Positions 34,423 to 42,171 of a stretch of 64,000 nt of DNA are shown here, piece after piece. Position 1 is the first letter of the stretch, and every line of letters starts with the position of its first letter. The translations under genes and the position numbers were made by a program. Origin of the DNA: Streptomyces sp. C10-9-1 (GTDB lineage: Bacteria > Actinomycetota > Actinomycetes > Streptomycetales > Streptomycetaceae); NCBI RefSeq assembly GCF_024497955.1, contig NZ_JANHKP010000006.1, positions 124,001-188,000 of the forward strand, given 5' to 3'. The notes under the pieces were generated by a model, which was not told the DNA's origin, searched no databases, and worked only from the letters and a program-made list of their open reading frames with translations.

Positions 34423-34818
34423 GTGGCACGCACCGCCCACCACATCCGCAGCCGTCGCGCCGGCACCGTCCCGCCGGGCCACCGGCCCTGGCGCCGCGTC
34501 GTGCTGCGCGACCTGCGCTTCAGCACACGCGCCACCGGGGAGGCCGAACGGCGGGGCGTCCGCGTCCTCCCGGCGACCGTGCTCCGCACCGTCGAGGTCC
34601 GCACCGTCCTGCGCTCCCGCAACGACCGGGGCATCTCGGCCGAGGCGGGCATCGAGGAGCGGCGCGCCCGCGCGCGCTGCCGCGGTCGCCTCCGCCTGCT
34701 GCTCGGGGTGGCCCGCTCTCTCGACGGCCGCTTGGACCGGGCCGTCCGGGAGGAGGCCGACGGGCACGACGGCTTCGACGTCCCGCCCGTCCGCCACCGG
34801 CACGGTGTGCTCCGCTGA
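34423..34818 (+). CDS. basic protein of unknown function (131 aa)
   Basis: From GTG 34423, with GGGAG nine bases upstream, the protein is very Arg-rich and predicted helical: RVVLRDLRFSTRATGEAERRG, then EERRARARCRGRLRLLLGVARSLDGRLDRAVREEADG. There is no signal peptide or membrane helix. The charge suggests nucleic-acid binding, but no motif is recognised. The frame stays open far upstream, so the start is a judgement. It converges with the PH-domain gene. Confidence 0.5.
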   Translation: MARTAHHIRSRRAGTVPPGHRPWRRVVLRDLRFSTRATGEAERRGVRVLPATVLRTVEVRTVLRSRNDRGISAEAGIEERRARARCRGRLRLLLGVARSLDGRLDRAVREEADGHDGFDVPPVRHRHGVLR

Positions 34819-34875
34819 CGCCCACCGGGGCTCCCGCCCGGGGCCCCGGCCGCGCGCACCGGTGACCCGGTCAGG

Positions 34876-34923
34876 TCACCGGATCACGACGTCACCGGGT
34901 CACGACGTCACCGGATCACCGGG
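34876..34923. repeat. three near-perfect 16-bp direct repeats
   Basis: Units are TCACCGGATCACGACG, TCACCGGGTCACGACG and TCACCGGATCACCGGG, tandem and nearly identical. They lie between the 131-aa gene and the end of the PH-domain gene and run into its last codons. Each unit contains an imperfect GTGA/TCAC dyad. Confidence 0.8.
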
Positions 34924-35281
34924 CCACGAACTGCGTGAGTATCGCCTGCACCTCGTAGATGTCCACGCCCTTGGTGAAGGTCTTCTCGATCGGCACCGAG
35001 CTTCCGGAGAGCCAGATCTTCAGCTCGGCGTCGAGGTCGAAGGTGCCCGCGGTCTCCACCGCGAAGTGGGTGATGCTGCGGTACGGGACGGAGTGGTACT
35101 CCGTCTTCCGGCCGGTGATCCCCTGCTTGTCCACCAGCAGCAGACGCCGGTCCGTGAAAAGGATCGTGTCCCGGATCAGCTGGAACGCCGCCTGGACCTG
35201 CTCCCCGTGCCCGAGGAGCCGCGCGTACTCCTGCTGGGCCTGGGCGGGATCGACGGTGTGTGCGTTGCCGAAGAGCGCCAT
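34916..35281 (-). CDS. PH-like domain protein (bPH_1)
   Basis: This 121-residue cytosolic protein is of the bacterial pleckstrin-homology-like family. It starts MALFGNAHTVDPAQAQQEYARLLGHGEQV, followed by beta strands DTILFTDRRLLLVDKQG, EYHSVPYRSITHFAVETAGTF and AELKIWLSG, and ends with VQAILTQFV. The strand order and the FTDRRLLL motif are characteristic. The ATG at 35281 fits the family start. The function is unknown; such proteins form ring-like oligomers in structures. The last codons lie in a 16-bp repeat array. Confidence 0.85.
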   Translation of the reverse strand: MALFGNAHTVDPAQAQQEYARLLGHGEQVQAAFQLIRDTILFTDRRLLLVDKQGITGRKTEYHSVPYRSITHFAVETAGTFDLDAELKIWLSGSSVPIEKTFTKGVDIYEVQAILTQFVAR

Positions 35282-35442
35282 GAGAATCCCCCGTTGTATG
35301 CGGACCGCAACCTGCACCCCACTGTAGACCGGGGGTCGGACAGGCGCCGTGCCGCGATACGGCCCATCGATATCCGGTCGCAGCCCCGGCAGGGCAGTGG
35401 CTACCCTCGGCAGGCCCCCGCACCGAGCCCGAGGACACCGCT

Positions 35443-35817
35443 GTGAACACCCGCCGAACGACGACGCTCTGGCGCCCCACCGGTCCCGAGGAGCTGGCGT
35501 TGGTGCGGGACTCGGGCTGGCGCGCCTGGCCGCCGCGTCTGCCGGAGCAGCCGATCTTCTACCCGGTCCTCGACGAGGAATACGCCGTCACGATCGCCCG
35601 CGACTGGAACGTCCGTCACAGCGGCGAGGGCCACGTGACACGGTTCGAGGTCGACACGACGTTCCTGCGCCGGTACCCGGTCCGCCAAGTCGGCGGACGG
35701 ACGATCCTGGAGCTGTGGATCCCGGCCGAGGAACTACCGGAGTTCAACGCCCACATCGTCGGCCGGATCGCCCTCGTCCACAGCTTTCGCCGGTCCGAGG
35801 TCCCCGCGTCTCCCTGA
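35443..35817 (+). CDS. conserved protein, annotated elsewhere as ADP-ribosylation/crystallin J1
   Basis: This 124-residue cytosolic protein has TTLWRPTGPEELALVRDSGW, PPRLPEQPIFYPVLDEEYA, IARDWNV, VTRFEVDTTFLRRYPVRQVG and ELWIPAEELPEFNAHIVG. The pattern is well conserved in streptomycetes and usually labelled ADP-ribosylation/crystallin J1. I see no ADP-ribosylhydrolase metal-binding motifs, so that name is weak. GTG at 35443 follows GAGG. It is a single gene beside the decayed mobile-element region. Confidence 0.7.
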   Translation: MNTRRTTTLWRPTGPEELALVRDSGWRAWPPRLPEQPIFYPVLDEEYAVTIARDWNVRHSGEGHVTRFEVDTTFLRRYPVRQVGGRTILELWIPAEELPEFNAHIVGRIALVHSFRRSEVPASP

Positions 35818-35891
35818 CCCCCCGTCCCGATCGGCTCCCGGAGCCCCTGCGGCCGCCCGGAGGTCCGGGCGTCGAGCGGTGAATCGGCCGT

Positions 35892-36006
35892 GTCCGGGAC
35901 GCTGGTGCGCTGTGGAGAGCCGGCCGTCGAAGGCGATGGCGAAGGCCTCCAGCGCGATCCATCGGGCCTGGCACTTACCGGTGGGGTCGAGCGACGGGAT
36001 CGCGCT
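35892..36006 (-). pseudogene. C-terminal fragment of IS256-family transposase
   Basis: The minus strand reads PSLDPTGKCQARW then LEAFAIAFDGRLS, matching the C-terminus of IS256/mutator transposases (SLDPTG-RARW...LNAFAIAFDGRL). About seven residues between the two blocks are missing, so there is an internal deletion. No upstream transposase sequence in this orientation is seen nearby. Confidence 0.7.
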
Positions 36007-36051
36007 GTGGACGCGCTACGACGCTGCGGTCCCGTCCGGGAAGTGTTCACA

Positions 36052-36080
36052 GGGCCTGTCCGCCACTCGGGGACAGGCCC
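36052..36080. repeat. inverted repeat GGGCCTGTCC-N9-GGACAGGCCC
   Basis: A perfect 10-bp inverted repeat lies between the two oppositely oriented IS256 fragments. It could be a terminator-like stem or a relic of element ends. Confidence 0.6.
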
Positions 36081-36104
36081 CTACGCCCACGTGCGGCCGA
36101 TGGC

Positions 36105-36300
36105 GTGCAACCCAAGGTCAGGTTCGGCCGGGCCCACTCGCGCGTCATGGTCCCGCTGGGCGTCCGCTTGGGCGGCACCAAGGAACTGATCGCCCCGGCC
36201 GAGGACTGCGGAACCCCACCGAGTCGTGGGCGACTTGCCGCGCGACTGCCGCCGACGCGGTATGCACGATCCCGCACTGGTCGTCGGTGACGGCTTGATG
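36105..36300 (+). pseudogene. internal fragment of IS256-family transposase, frameshifted
   Basis: One frame reads VMVPLGVRLGGTKELIAPAE. The next shifts to LRNPTESW and the third to DLPRDCRRRGMHDPALVVGDG. Together they give the IS256 core VPLGVRLDGTKELIAL...ESTESWADLLRDC+RRGM+DP-LV+GDG. At least two single-base losses (near 36205 and 36228) break it. It runs opposite to the neighbouring C-terminal fragment. Confidence 0.75.
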
Positions 36301-36863
36301 GGCCTACCGACAGGGCTTACGGGCTGCCGCACCAGCGATGGTGTTCAAGCTCGGCGAGATCACCCCAGACCCGCAGACGTGTGATCACCGGAGCGGAGCT
36401 CGTGGCTCCGGTCCGTTCGGGCGCGAGGTTCGACAGCGGCGTTCGGGTCGAGTGCAGGATATGGACCCGTGATCCAGATGAACGGCCCGTAGAGGTTGCT
36501 CCAGCACTCGGAAAGCGCAGGTCAGAGCGCAGACGTTACCGAAATCGGGCGAAAAGCCCATTCCAACTCACGCACCAGACGGCCGAACACGGCGACTTCA
36601 GGTGTGATCGGCGACGACAGCATTCCTGGCAGCCTCTCATTCGAGTATTCGGAGCCGCATTTCACGTACGACGAACCTGTAGCGTCCGGAGTTCAGCACG
36701 TCTGCCGAAGAGGTCGACAGGGTCGGCCGGCGCTGCGACAAGGAACCCTTCGCCGGGCCTCGATGACGCGCCAGTCGGGGTCCGCGGCACGGGACCTCGT
36801 CGCCAGACGTGAGTCGTTCCCGAGCGCTGGCCCGCGGGAGACTGCAATCGGCACAATGTCTCC

Positions 36864-37439
36864 GTGGAGATACTGACTGCCGCCCTTCCCGTGGGCGCCA
36901 CGGTGCTCGTCGCCATCGTGGGCTACCTCCAGTGGAGACGCAGCGAGCAGCGCCAAGCCGATATCGAGACGGCGCGACAGGAAATGGAGCAGGCGGAGCG
37001 ACGTCGCGTCGCGCGCGGACCGTATGACCAACAGCGTCTGGAAGCCCTACAGAAACTGCTCGAGAAGCTCCGCGAGCTTGAAATCCAGTCACGGTGGAAC
37101 GGAGGGGGGCAGGATCTGCGTGCCGAGGTGCCGAAGATCAACACCTTCCTGATCCGGCATGGCGAGGTGCTGGATGACGAAGAACGCCGACTGACCCGGC
37201 AGTTCGTTGAAGGGCTGACGTGGATCGACCGTCGCGAAGCTGAAGAGCGACTCCGGTGGGACGAGCGGCGGGAGCAGCAGCTTTCTGCGTACGGCATCGA
37301 CATTGGCCCGTACGGGAGTTCCTGGGGACAGACGGGGCCTCTGCCGCCTTTCGACGAAGCCCATCAAGCCGTGCAGAAGTGGACGTCGGCGCGGGATGCC
37401 CTGGAGGAACGGCTTCGCCAAGTTCTCCAAGGCATGTGA
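36864..37439 (+). CDS. membrane-anchored coiled-coil protein of unknown function
   Basis: This 191-residue protein has one N-terminal hydrophobic helix (LTAALPVGATVLVAIVGYLQW, outside-in anchor). A long charged coiled coil (~residues 27-75, rich in Arg, Gln, Glu and Leu) and a second helical region near the C-terminus (HQAVQKWTSARDALEERLRQVL) follow. G/C content is visibly lower (about 60%) than in neighbours, and A/T third positions are frequent, which suggests transfer. GTG at 36864 is the chosen start. Its stop overlaps a GTG that opens the truncated integrase frame. The family is not recognised; it was probably carried by the integrated element. Confidence 0.65.
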   Translation: MEILTAALPVGATVLVAIVGYLQWRRSEQRQADIETARQEMEQAERRRVARGPYDQQRLEALQKLLEKLRELEIQSRWNGGGQDLRAEVPKINTFLIRHGEVLDDEERRLTRQFVEGLTWIDRREAEERLRWDERREQQLSAYGIDIGPYGSSWGQTGPLPPFDEAHQAVQKWTSARDALEERLRQVLQGM

Positions 37440-38209
37440 GCGATCAGTATCGCGTCACAGGTCCTTGCTCGTGTTCGCGGCCGCACCGAGCGCTGCGGAG
37501 CGCGCCCAGCGCCGCCTGCCGGGAGGAACTCATCAGCCGGAACGTGGTCAAGCTCGTGCCGGCCCCGCGGGTGGAGCAGCGGGAGCTGAAGCCGTGGGAC
37601 CTGGAGCAGACGACGACGTTCCTGGAGGCGGCGAGGGGGGACGCGCTGTACGCCGCGTTCGTCCTGGCCGTCACCCTCGGCCTGCGCCGCGGGGAGGTAC
37701 TCGGGCTGCGCTGGTCGGACATCGAACTGGAGCGCCGCGCCCTCACCGTGCGGAACCAGATCCAGCGGGTGCAGAACGAGCTGTACGCGGACTCCACGAA
37801 GAACCGCCGGACCCGCGTCGTCCCCCTCCCTCTCATGTGCGTGCCGCCACTGCGCTGGCAGCGTCTCCGTCAGGCCGCCCAGCGGCTCGCCGCGGGGCAG
37901 GAGTGGCAGGACAGTGGCTACGTCTTCACGACGCGTACCGGCCGCACGGTCGAGCCGATGAACCTCAGTCGCTCGTTCCAGCGCATCTCGGAGGCGGCCG
38001 GGCTCCCCCGGATCCGGCTGCACGACGCCCGGCACGGGTGCGCGACGCTCCTGTTCGCCGCGGGCGTGCCGGCGCGGGTGGTGATGGAGATCCTGGGGCA
38101 CTCGCAGATCGCCGTCACGATGAACATCTACACGCACGTCTCCGACGAGCGTCGGAGGGAGGCGATGGGGCACATGGACCGGCTGCTCCGTCGGCGCCGT
38201 CCTGAGTGA
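37436..38209 (+). pseudogene. tyrosine site-specific integrase, N-terminally truncated
   Basis: The readable integrase begins inside the core-binding domain (RALRSAPSAACREELISRNV) and keeps the whole catalytic domain. It has Arg in LGLRRGEVLGLRWSD, Lys in DSTKNRRTRVVPL, HDARH (His-x-x-Arg), LGHSQIAVTM and the tyrosine in MNIYTHV. Streptomycete integrases are usually 370-420 residues, so ~150 N-terminal residues, including the arm-binding domain, are gone. A GTG at 37436 overlaps the previous stop and could give a 257-residue product. It ends 62 bases from the tRNA-Val 3' end, the normal place for an integrase of a tRNA-integrated element. Confidence 0.8.
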
Positions 38210-38232
38210 GACTGCCGTCAATCTCTACCGTC

Positions 38233-38266
38233 AAAGGCCCCCGCAGCGGTAGCTGCGGGGGCCTTT
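38233..38266. terminator. bidirectional terminator between integrase and tRNA-Val
   Basis: AAAGGCCCCCGCAGC - GGTA - GCTGCGGGGGCCTTT is a perfect 15-bp stem with A and T runs on both sides. It is a classic terminator for the leftward tRNA transcript and the rightward integrase. Confidence 0.9.
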
Positions 38267-38273
38267 GTGCTGG

Positions 38274-38345
38274 TGGGCGCGGACGGTTTCGAACCGCCGA
38301 CATCTGCTTTGTAAGAGCAGCGCTCTACCCCTGAGCTACGCACCC
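38274..38345 (-). tRNA. tRNA-Val (anticodon TAC)
   Basis: The minus strand folds as a full cloverleaf. Acceptor GGGTGCG/CGCGCCC has one G-T pair, and the D arm is present (AGCTCAGGGGTAGAGC). The anticodon stem CTGCT/AGCAG carries loop CTTACAA (anticodon TAC, Val). The T arm is CGGCGGTTCGAAACCGTC. The discriminator is A and an encoded CCA continues to 38271. Its 3' end faces the truncated integrase, so it is the likely attachment site of the lost element. Confidence 0.95.
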
Positions 38346-38519
38346 GTGGATGAGGGCACAGCCTACATGGCAGGGGCCGCACGCCCGCAAACCGTCATGG
38401 GGTGCGGGGGCTGTCCCCACCCCGGAGAGGGTGGGGAGCCGGATCGAGGCGGGGGCGCCGCGGACCTAGGTTGGGGAGGGTCAGGGGACAGTCGGACGGG
38501 CCTTGGGGGAATCACCACC

Positions 38520-39305
38520 ATGCAGCACATGTCAGGTATGCGTCAGCATCTCGGTCGGGGGGCCGCGGTGCTGGCCGCGGTGGCCGTGGGGGTCGCCGTG
38601 CTCTCCGGGTGCGGGAGCCCGGATCTCGACGACACCCCCCTGGAGCGCAAGGTGTTCCCCTTCGACGGCGAGAGGCTGAGGATCGAGTCCGACGACTCCG
38701 AGCTGGAGATCACCGCGGCCGACGTCGACGAGGTCGAGGTGACCCGCCGGATCGACGGCTGGGTGGTGATCGGGAACGGGCCGGACGCGTCCTGGAAGCT
38801 GGAGGACGGGACGCTCAGGCTGACCGTCGGCTGCAAGGGCCTGGCGGCCCACTGCGCCGGGCACCACACGGTGAAGGTGCCGCGCGGAGTGGCCGTGACG
38901 GTCGAGGACGGCAACGGCGGGGTCGAGGCCGGCGGGTTCGCCGACGCGCTCACCATCCGGTCGGACAACGGCCGGGTCGTCGTCCGCGACTCCAGCGGTC
39001 CGCTGGTCCTGGAGACCCGGAACGGCGGCATCCGCACCGAGCGGGTCACCTCCACCCGCGTCCGCGCGCATTCCGGCAACGGGTCGGTACGGCTGGACCT
39101 GGACGCCGCGCCCGAGCGGGTGGAGACGTCCAGCAGCAACGGGGGCGTGGAGGTGCGGGTGCCGGCCGGCGGCGGGCCGTACGCGGTGACGGCCGAGAGC
39201 CGCAACGGGGGCGTGGACGTGTCCGTCCCGACGGACGACGCCAGTGAGCGCAGCGTCACCGCGCGCAGCGGCAACGGGAAGGTGCGGGTGGCCACCGCGA
39301 ACTAA
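38520..39305 (+). CDS. DUF4097-family beta-repeat lipoprotein
   Basis: This 261-residue protein has a lipoprotein signal with lipobox VLSGC (Cys31). It is followed by a DUF4097-type right-handed beta helix: repeated strands of the form NGGVEA, NGRVVV, NGGIRT, NGSVRL, NGGVEV, NGGVDV, NGKVRV about every 20 residues. That is a surface-exposed adhesin-like fold of unknown function, often near envelope-stress regulators. One Cys pair (VGCKG, AHCAG) may be a disulfide. ATG at 38520 was chosen. It is probably monocistronic. Confidence 0.85.
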   Translation: MQHMSGMRQHLGRGAAVLAAVAVGVAVLSGCGSPDLDDTPLERKVFPFDGERLRIESDDSELEITAADVDEVEVTRRIDGWVVIGNGPDASWKLEDGTLRLTVGCKGLAAHCAGHHTVKVPRGVAVTVEDGNGGVEAGGFADALTIRSDNGRVVVRDSSGPLVLETRNGGIRTERVTSTRVRAHSGNGSVRLDLDAAPERVETSSSNGGVEVRVPAGGGPYAVTAESRNGGVDVSVPTDDASERSVTARSGNGKVRVATAN

Positions 39306-39382
39306 CGGACCCCGGTGTTCGTCCTTACTGATGGGAGTATGGACCCGGTACGGGCGGGGCGGACACGGCACGGGAGCGGGAT

Positions 39383-40753
39383 GTGACGGCGAGACAGCCG
39401 CAGCCGAGGGACGAGGCGGGAACGCGTGCCGTCCGGGACGTGCTGGGGCTGGTGCTGCTGCCGGCGCCGCTGCTGGCCGCCGCCCTGACGGCCTCGTTCG
39501 CCGGCGGGGGCACCCGCCGCTGGTTCGGCGGAGGGCGCAGCGAGAGCCTGCGGGCCGAGGCGCAGGCGGCCAAGGACGCGGCGGCCGCCGCGTTCTACGC
39601 CCTCGACACCGCCCAGCGCGATCTGCGCATCTCGATCGAGACGATCACCGCGGTCGACTCCTCCCCGGGGGCGCGCCGCGCGGTGGAGGAGTTCGCCGCG
39701 CTGGGCGAGCGGATCGACGCGGCCAGCCACGCCTACATCACCGCGGTCGACTCCTACGACCTGGACCGCGACGACCTGGAGTCCTCGGTCGCCACCCGGG
39801 CGCGTGCGGAGCTCGACACCGCGCGCGGCGAGCTGGAGCAGGTCAAGAAGCAGCTGGACCGCTTCGAGCGGGATCTGGGGCCGCTGCTGGAGTCTGCGGA
39901 GACGCAGCTGGCGCGCCTCGCCCCGGCGGTCGAGCGGGCGCGGCAGGCGCTCCTGTCGGCGAGCACCGCTCTCGACGCGGTGCGGGGCTCCGGGCTGCGG
40001 GCGGACGACCTCGCGGCCCGTCTCGCGGCACTGGGCCCCGAACTCACGCGGCTGAACGAGGGCGCGGGCCGACACGGCGTCCCCGCGACGCTCCAGCGTG
40101 CCGACGGAGTGCTGCGGGACGCGGAGGCGGTGCGGGCGGAGGCGGAGCGCCTGCCGGAACGGGCCGCGGAGATCGACAAGCGGCTGGTGTCGCTGCGGAC
40201 CCGGGCCCAGGCACTGGCCAACCGGGCCCGGCAGGTGGAGCCCGTGCTCAGCGAACTGCGCCGCCGCTTCTCGGCCGCCTGCTGGCAGGACCTCCAGCCC
40301 GTGCCCGAGCAGGCCGCACGCGGTGTCCGCCAGGCGGAGGAGAAGCTGCGCGAGGCGGGGGCGGCGCGCGAGGAGCAGCGCTGGCCCGATGCGACGGCGC
40401 TGCTGTCCACGGTGAGGGCGCTGCTGAACTCGGCGGACGAGGCCGTGTCCGCGGCCGGGGAGCGGCTGCGGCGGCTGGACGCCGTCGCGAAGGACCCGCA
40501 GCAGGAGATCGAGCGGGCCCGGTTCGCGATCCGGGACGCGCAGCGGCTGGCCATGGCAGGACGCCATACTCCGGACCCCCGGCACGCCCGTCCGCTGGAC
40601 GAAGCGGTCGCGCGGCTGGAGCGCGCGGTCGCGGGGCTGGAGGGGCGCCACCCGGACTACTGGCACTTCCTGCAGGAGACGGAGGCGGTGCGGGGCGTGG
40701 TCGCGGGGGTCGTGGAGCAGATCCGCGGCGAGCGGGGCGGCGCCGGGCACTGA
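39383..40753 (+). CDS. long coiled-coil protein with N-terminal membrane helix
   Basis: This 456-residue protein has a short N-terminal hydrophobic segment (VLGLVLLPAPLLAAALTASFAGG, residues ~20-42). It is otherwise alpha-helical and coiled coil: ARAELDTARGELEQVKKQLDRFERDL, further heptads across residues 60-400, and a final helical block LDEAVARLERAVAGLEG. It could be a membrane-attached structural or cell-envelope/cytoskeletal protein. No enzymatic motif is seen. GTG at 39383 follows GGGAGCGG. It may be co-transcribed with the DUF4097 gene 77 bases upstream. Confidence 0.7.
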   Translation: MTARQPQPRDEAGTRAVRDVLGLVLLPAPLLAAALTASFAGGGTRRWFGGGRSESLRAEAQAAKDAAAAAFYALDTAQRDLRISIETITAVDSSPGARRAVEEFAALGERIDAASHAYITAVDSYDLDRDDLESSVATRARAELDTARGELEQVKKQLDRFERDLGPLLESAETQLARLAPAVERARQALLSASTALDAVRGSGLRADDLAARLAALGPELTRLNEGAGRHGVPATLQRADGVLRDAEAVRAEAERLPERAAEIDKRLVSLRTRAQALANRARQVEPVLSELRRRFSAACWQDLQPVPEQAARGVRQAEEKLREAGAAREEQRWPDATALLSTVRALLNSADEAVSAAGERLRRLDAVAKDPQQEIERARFAIRDAQRLAMAGRHTPDPRHARPLDEAVARLERAVAGLEGRHPDYWHFLQETEAVRGVVAGVVEQIRGERGGAGH

Positions 40754-41143
40754 GCGTGCGGCGCCCCGGGGCCCGCGGGGGCGCGGCACGGTCGTGACCG
40801 CCTCCGCGGTCAGGGCCGCCGCGGAGGTGGGCGCACACCCGCCCCGGTGGTGCTCACAACCCGTGACCATGCCCCGGCCGTGCCGCCCCGTCCGTGCCCC
40901 GTCGGTCCTCCGTCCGCGCCCTGCCCGCGCCCTGCCCGCAGAGGCCCCGTGCGCGCGCAGAGGCGCCCGGGGCCCGCCCCGGTCCCCCGGGCCCGGGTGC
41001 GGCCCGGGGGGACCGGGCGTCCGCGGCCGTGCGTCGGGGGCCGCCGTTGTCACCCGGCGCCTCGGGGCGGATGCTGGAGGGGAAGGAGCCCGAGCGCGCA
41101 AGGAACCGCGCGGGTGCCTGCGCGGGTGCGAAGGAGGCCGACC
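40754..41143. other. 390-base intergenic region before DUF4383 gene
   Basis: No gene is convincing; open frames here are Pro/Arg/Gly-rich. TTGTCA (41047-41052) lies 17 bases from GATGCT (41070-41075), an acceptable promoter for the DUF4383 gene. AAGGAGG at 41131 is its ribosome site. Confidence 0.4.
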
Positions 41144-41710
41144 ATGGCCGGACACGTACAGCACGCCCCCAGGCTGCGGCGCCGGACCAGAGCCCGCATC
41201 ACCTTCGACGAGCACCTGCCCGTCGACCACAGTCTCAGCCGGTTCTACCGGATCGGCGCCGGGCTGATGGGCGTGGTGCTGGTGACGTTCGGCATCCTGG
41301 GCCTGTTCGACCGCATCGGCTTCTTCGACACCCGGGGCGACACGGTGGCCGGTCTGAACACCAACGGTGCGCTGAGCGTGCTGTCGATCTGCGTCGGTGT
41401 CCTGCTCTTCGCCGGCATGGTGGTCGGCGGCAACTTCGCGTCCACGCTCAACATGGTCCTCGGGGTGCTCTTCATCGCCAGCGGGTTCGTGAACCTCGCC
41501 CTCCTGGACCGCAGCTTCAACCCGCTCGCCTTCCGGATGCAGAACGTGATCTTCAGTTTCGTGGTGGGCCTGATGCTGATGTTCTTCGGCATGTACGGGC
41601 GGGTGAGCGCGGGGCTACCGCACGACAACCCGTACTGGCGGGCCCGCCACCCCGAGGAGGCCGAGCGGGAGCAGCGGGCGCGGCGGCGCCGGGAGGGCCT
41701 CGCCCCGTGA
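41144..41710 (+). CDS. DUF4383 family membrane protein
   Basis: This 188-residue protein has a basic N-terminus and four hydrophobic helices: GAGLMGVVLVTFGILGLF, LSVLSICVGVLLFAGMVV, TLNMVLGVLFIASGFVNLAL and VIFSFVVGLMLMFFGMYG. The last is followed by a charged Arg/Glu tail. It is typical of DUF4383, four-helix membrane proteins of unknown function common in actinobacteria. The ATG follows AAGGAGG. It is a single gene. Confidence 0.8.
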   Translation: MAGHVQHAPRLRRRTRARITFDEHLPVDHSLSRFYRIGAGLMGVVLVTFGILGLFDRIGFFDTRGDTVAGLNTNGALSVLSICVGVLLFAGMVVGGNFASTLNMVLGVLFIASGFVNLALLDRSFNPLAFRMQNVIFSFVVGLMLMFFGMYGRVSAGLPHDNPYWRARHPEEAEREQRARRRREGLAP

Positions 41711-41822
41711 GACCTCCGGGGCCGGACGCAGGGGACGCAGGGGCACCGGTGCCCCTGCGGCGCGGGCGGGGATCGCGCCGGAGGCCCGGGGCCGGGGGCC
41801 CGGGGCCGGTAGCCTGGGGCGC

Positions 41823-42044
41823 ATGCCCCGTTACGACTTCCGCTGCCGCACCTGCGGCGGCACCTTCGAAGTGAGCAGGCCCATGGCGGAGGCCTCCGAG
41901 CCGGCCGACTGCCCCGCCGGCCACGCCGACACCGTCAAGCTGCTGTCCACCGTGGCGGTCGGCGGCACGGCAGCCGCCTCCGCCCCCGCGGGCGGCCCCG
42001 GCGGCGGCGGGGGCGGCTGCTGCGGCGGGGGCTGCTGCGGCTGA
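41823..42044 (+). CDS. FmdB-family zinc ribbon protein
   Basis: This 73-residue protein starts MPRYDFRCRTCGGTFEV, the FmdB zinc-ribbon signature with Cys-x2-Cys. The second ligand pair is incomplete (DCPAGHAD: one Cys and one His). The tail is Gly-rich and ends CCGGGCC, which may bind metal. Family members are putative regulators of unknown role. ATG at 41823 is the only sensible start. Confidence 0.8.
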   Translation: MPRYDFRCRTCGGTFEVSRPMAEASEPADCPAGHADTVKLLSTVAVGGTAAASAPAGGPGGGGGGCCGGGCCG

Positions 42045-42171
42045 CGCGACCGGACCAGGACCGGGCCCGCCCCGGAACGGGACCGGGGCCCCGCCGGGCC
42101 CACCGGCGCGCAGCACCCCGCTTCAGGAACGCTTCAGGAGCCCTTCAGCTTCGGTTGCCTAGCGTGCCGCC

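Larger units (their letters stand above)
35818..36863. other. 1-kb gene-poor region of mobile-element debris
   Basis: No intact gene is present. It contains two IS256-type transposase fragments in opposite orientation (35892-36006 minus, 36105-36300 plus) and an inverted repeat (36052-36080). From 36300 to 36863 there is lower-GC DNA in which I recognise nothing. Confidence 0.6.

Noticed and set aside
34876..34923. CRISPR array
   Set aside because: The repeats are directly adjacent with no spacers, and no cas gene is near.
40794..41267. 157-codon plus-strand frame between coiled-coil and DUF4383 genes
   Set aside because: Pro/Arg/Ser-rich without domain features and overlaps the DUF4383 gene in another frame.
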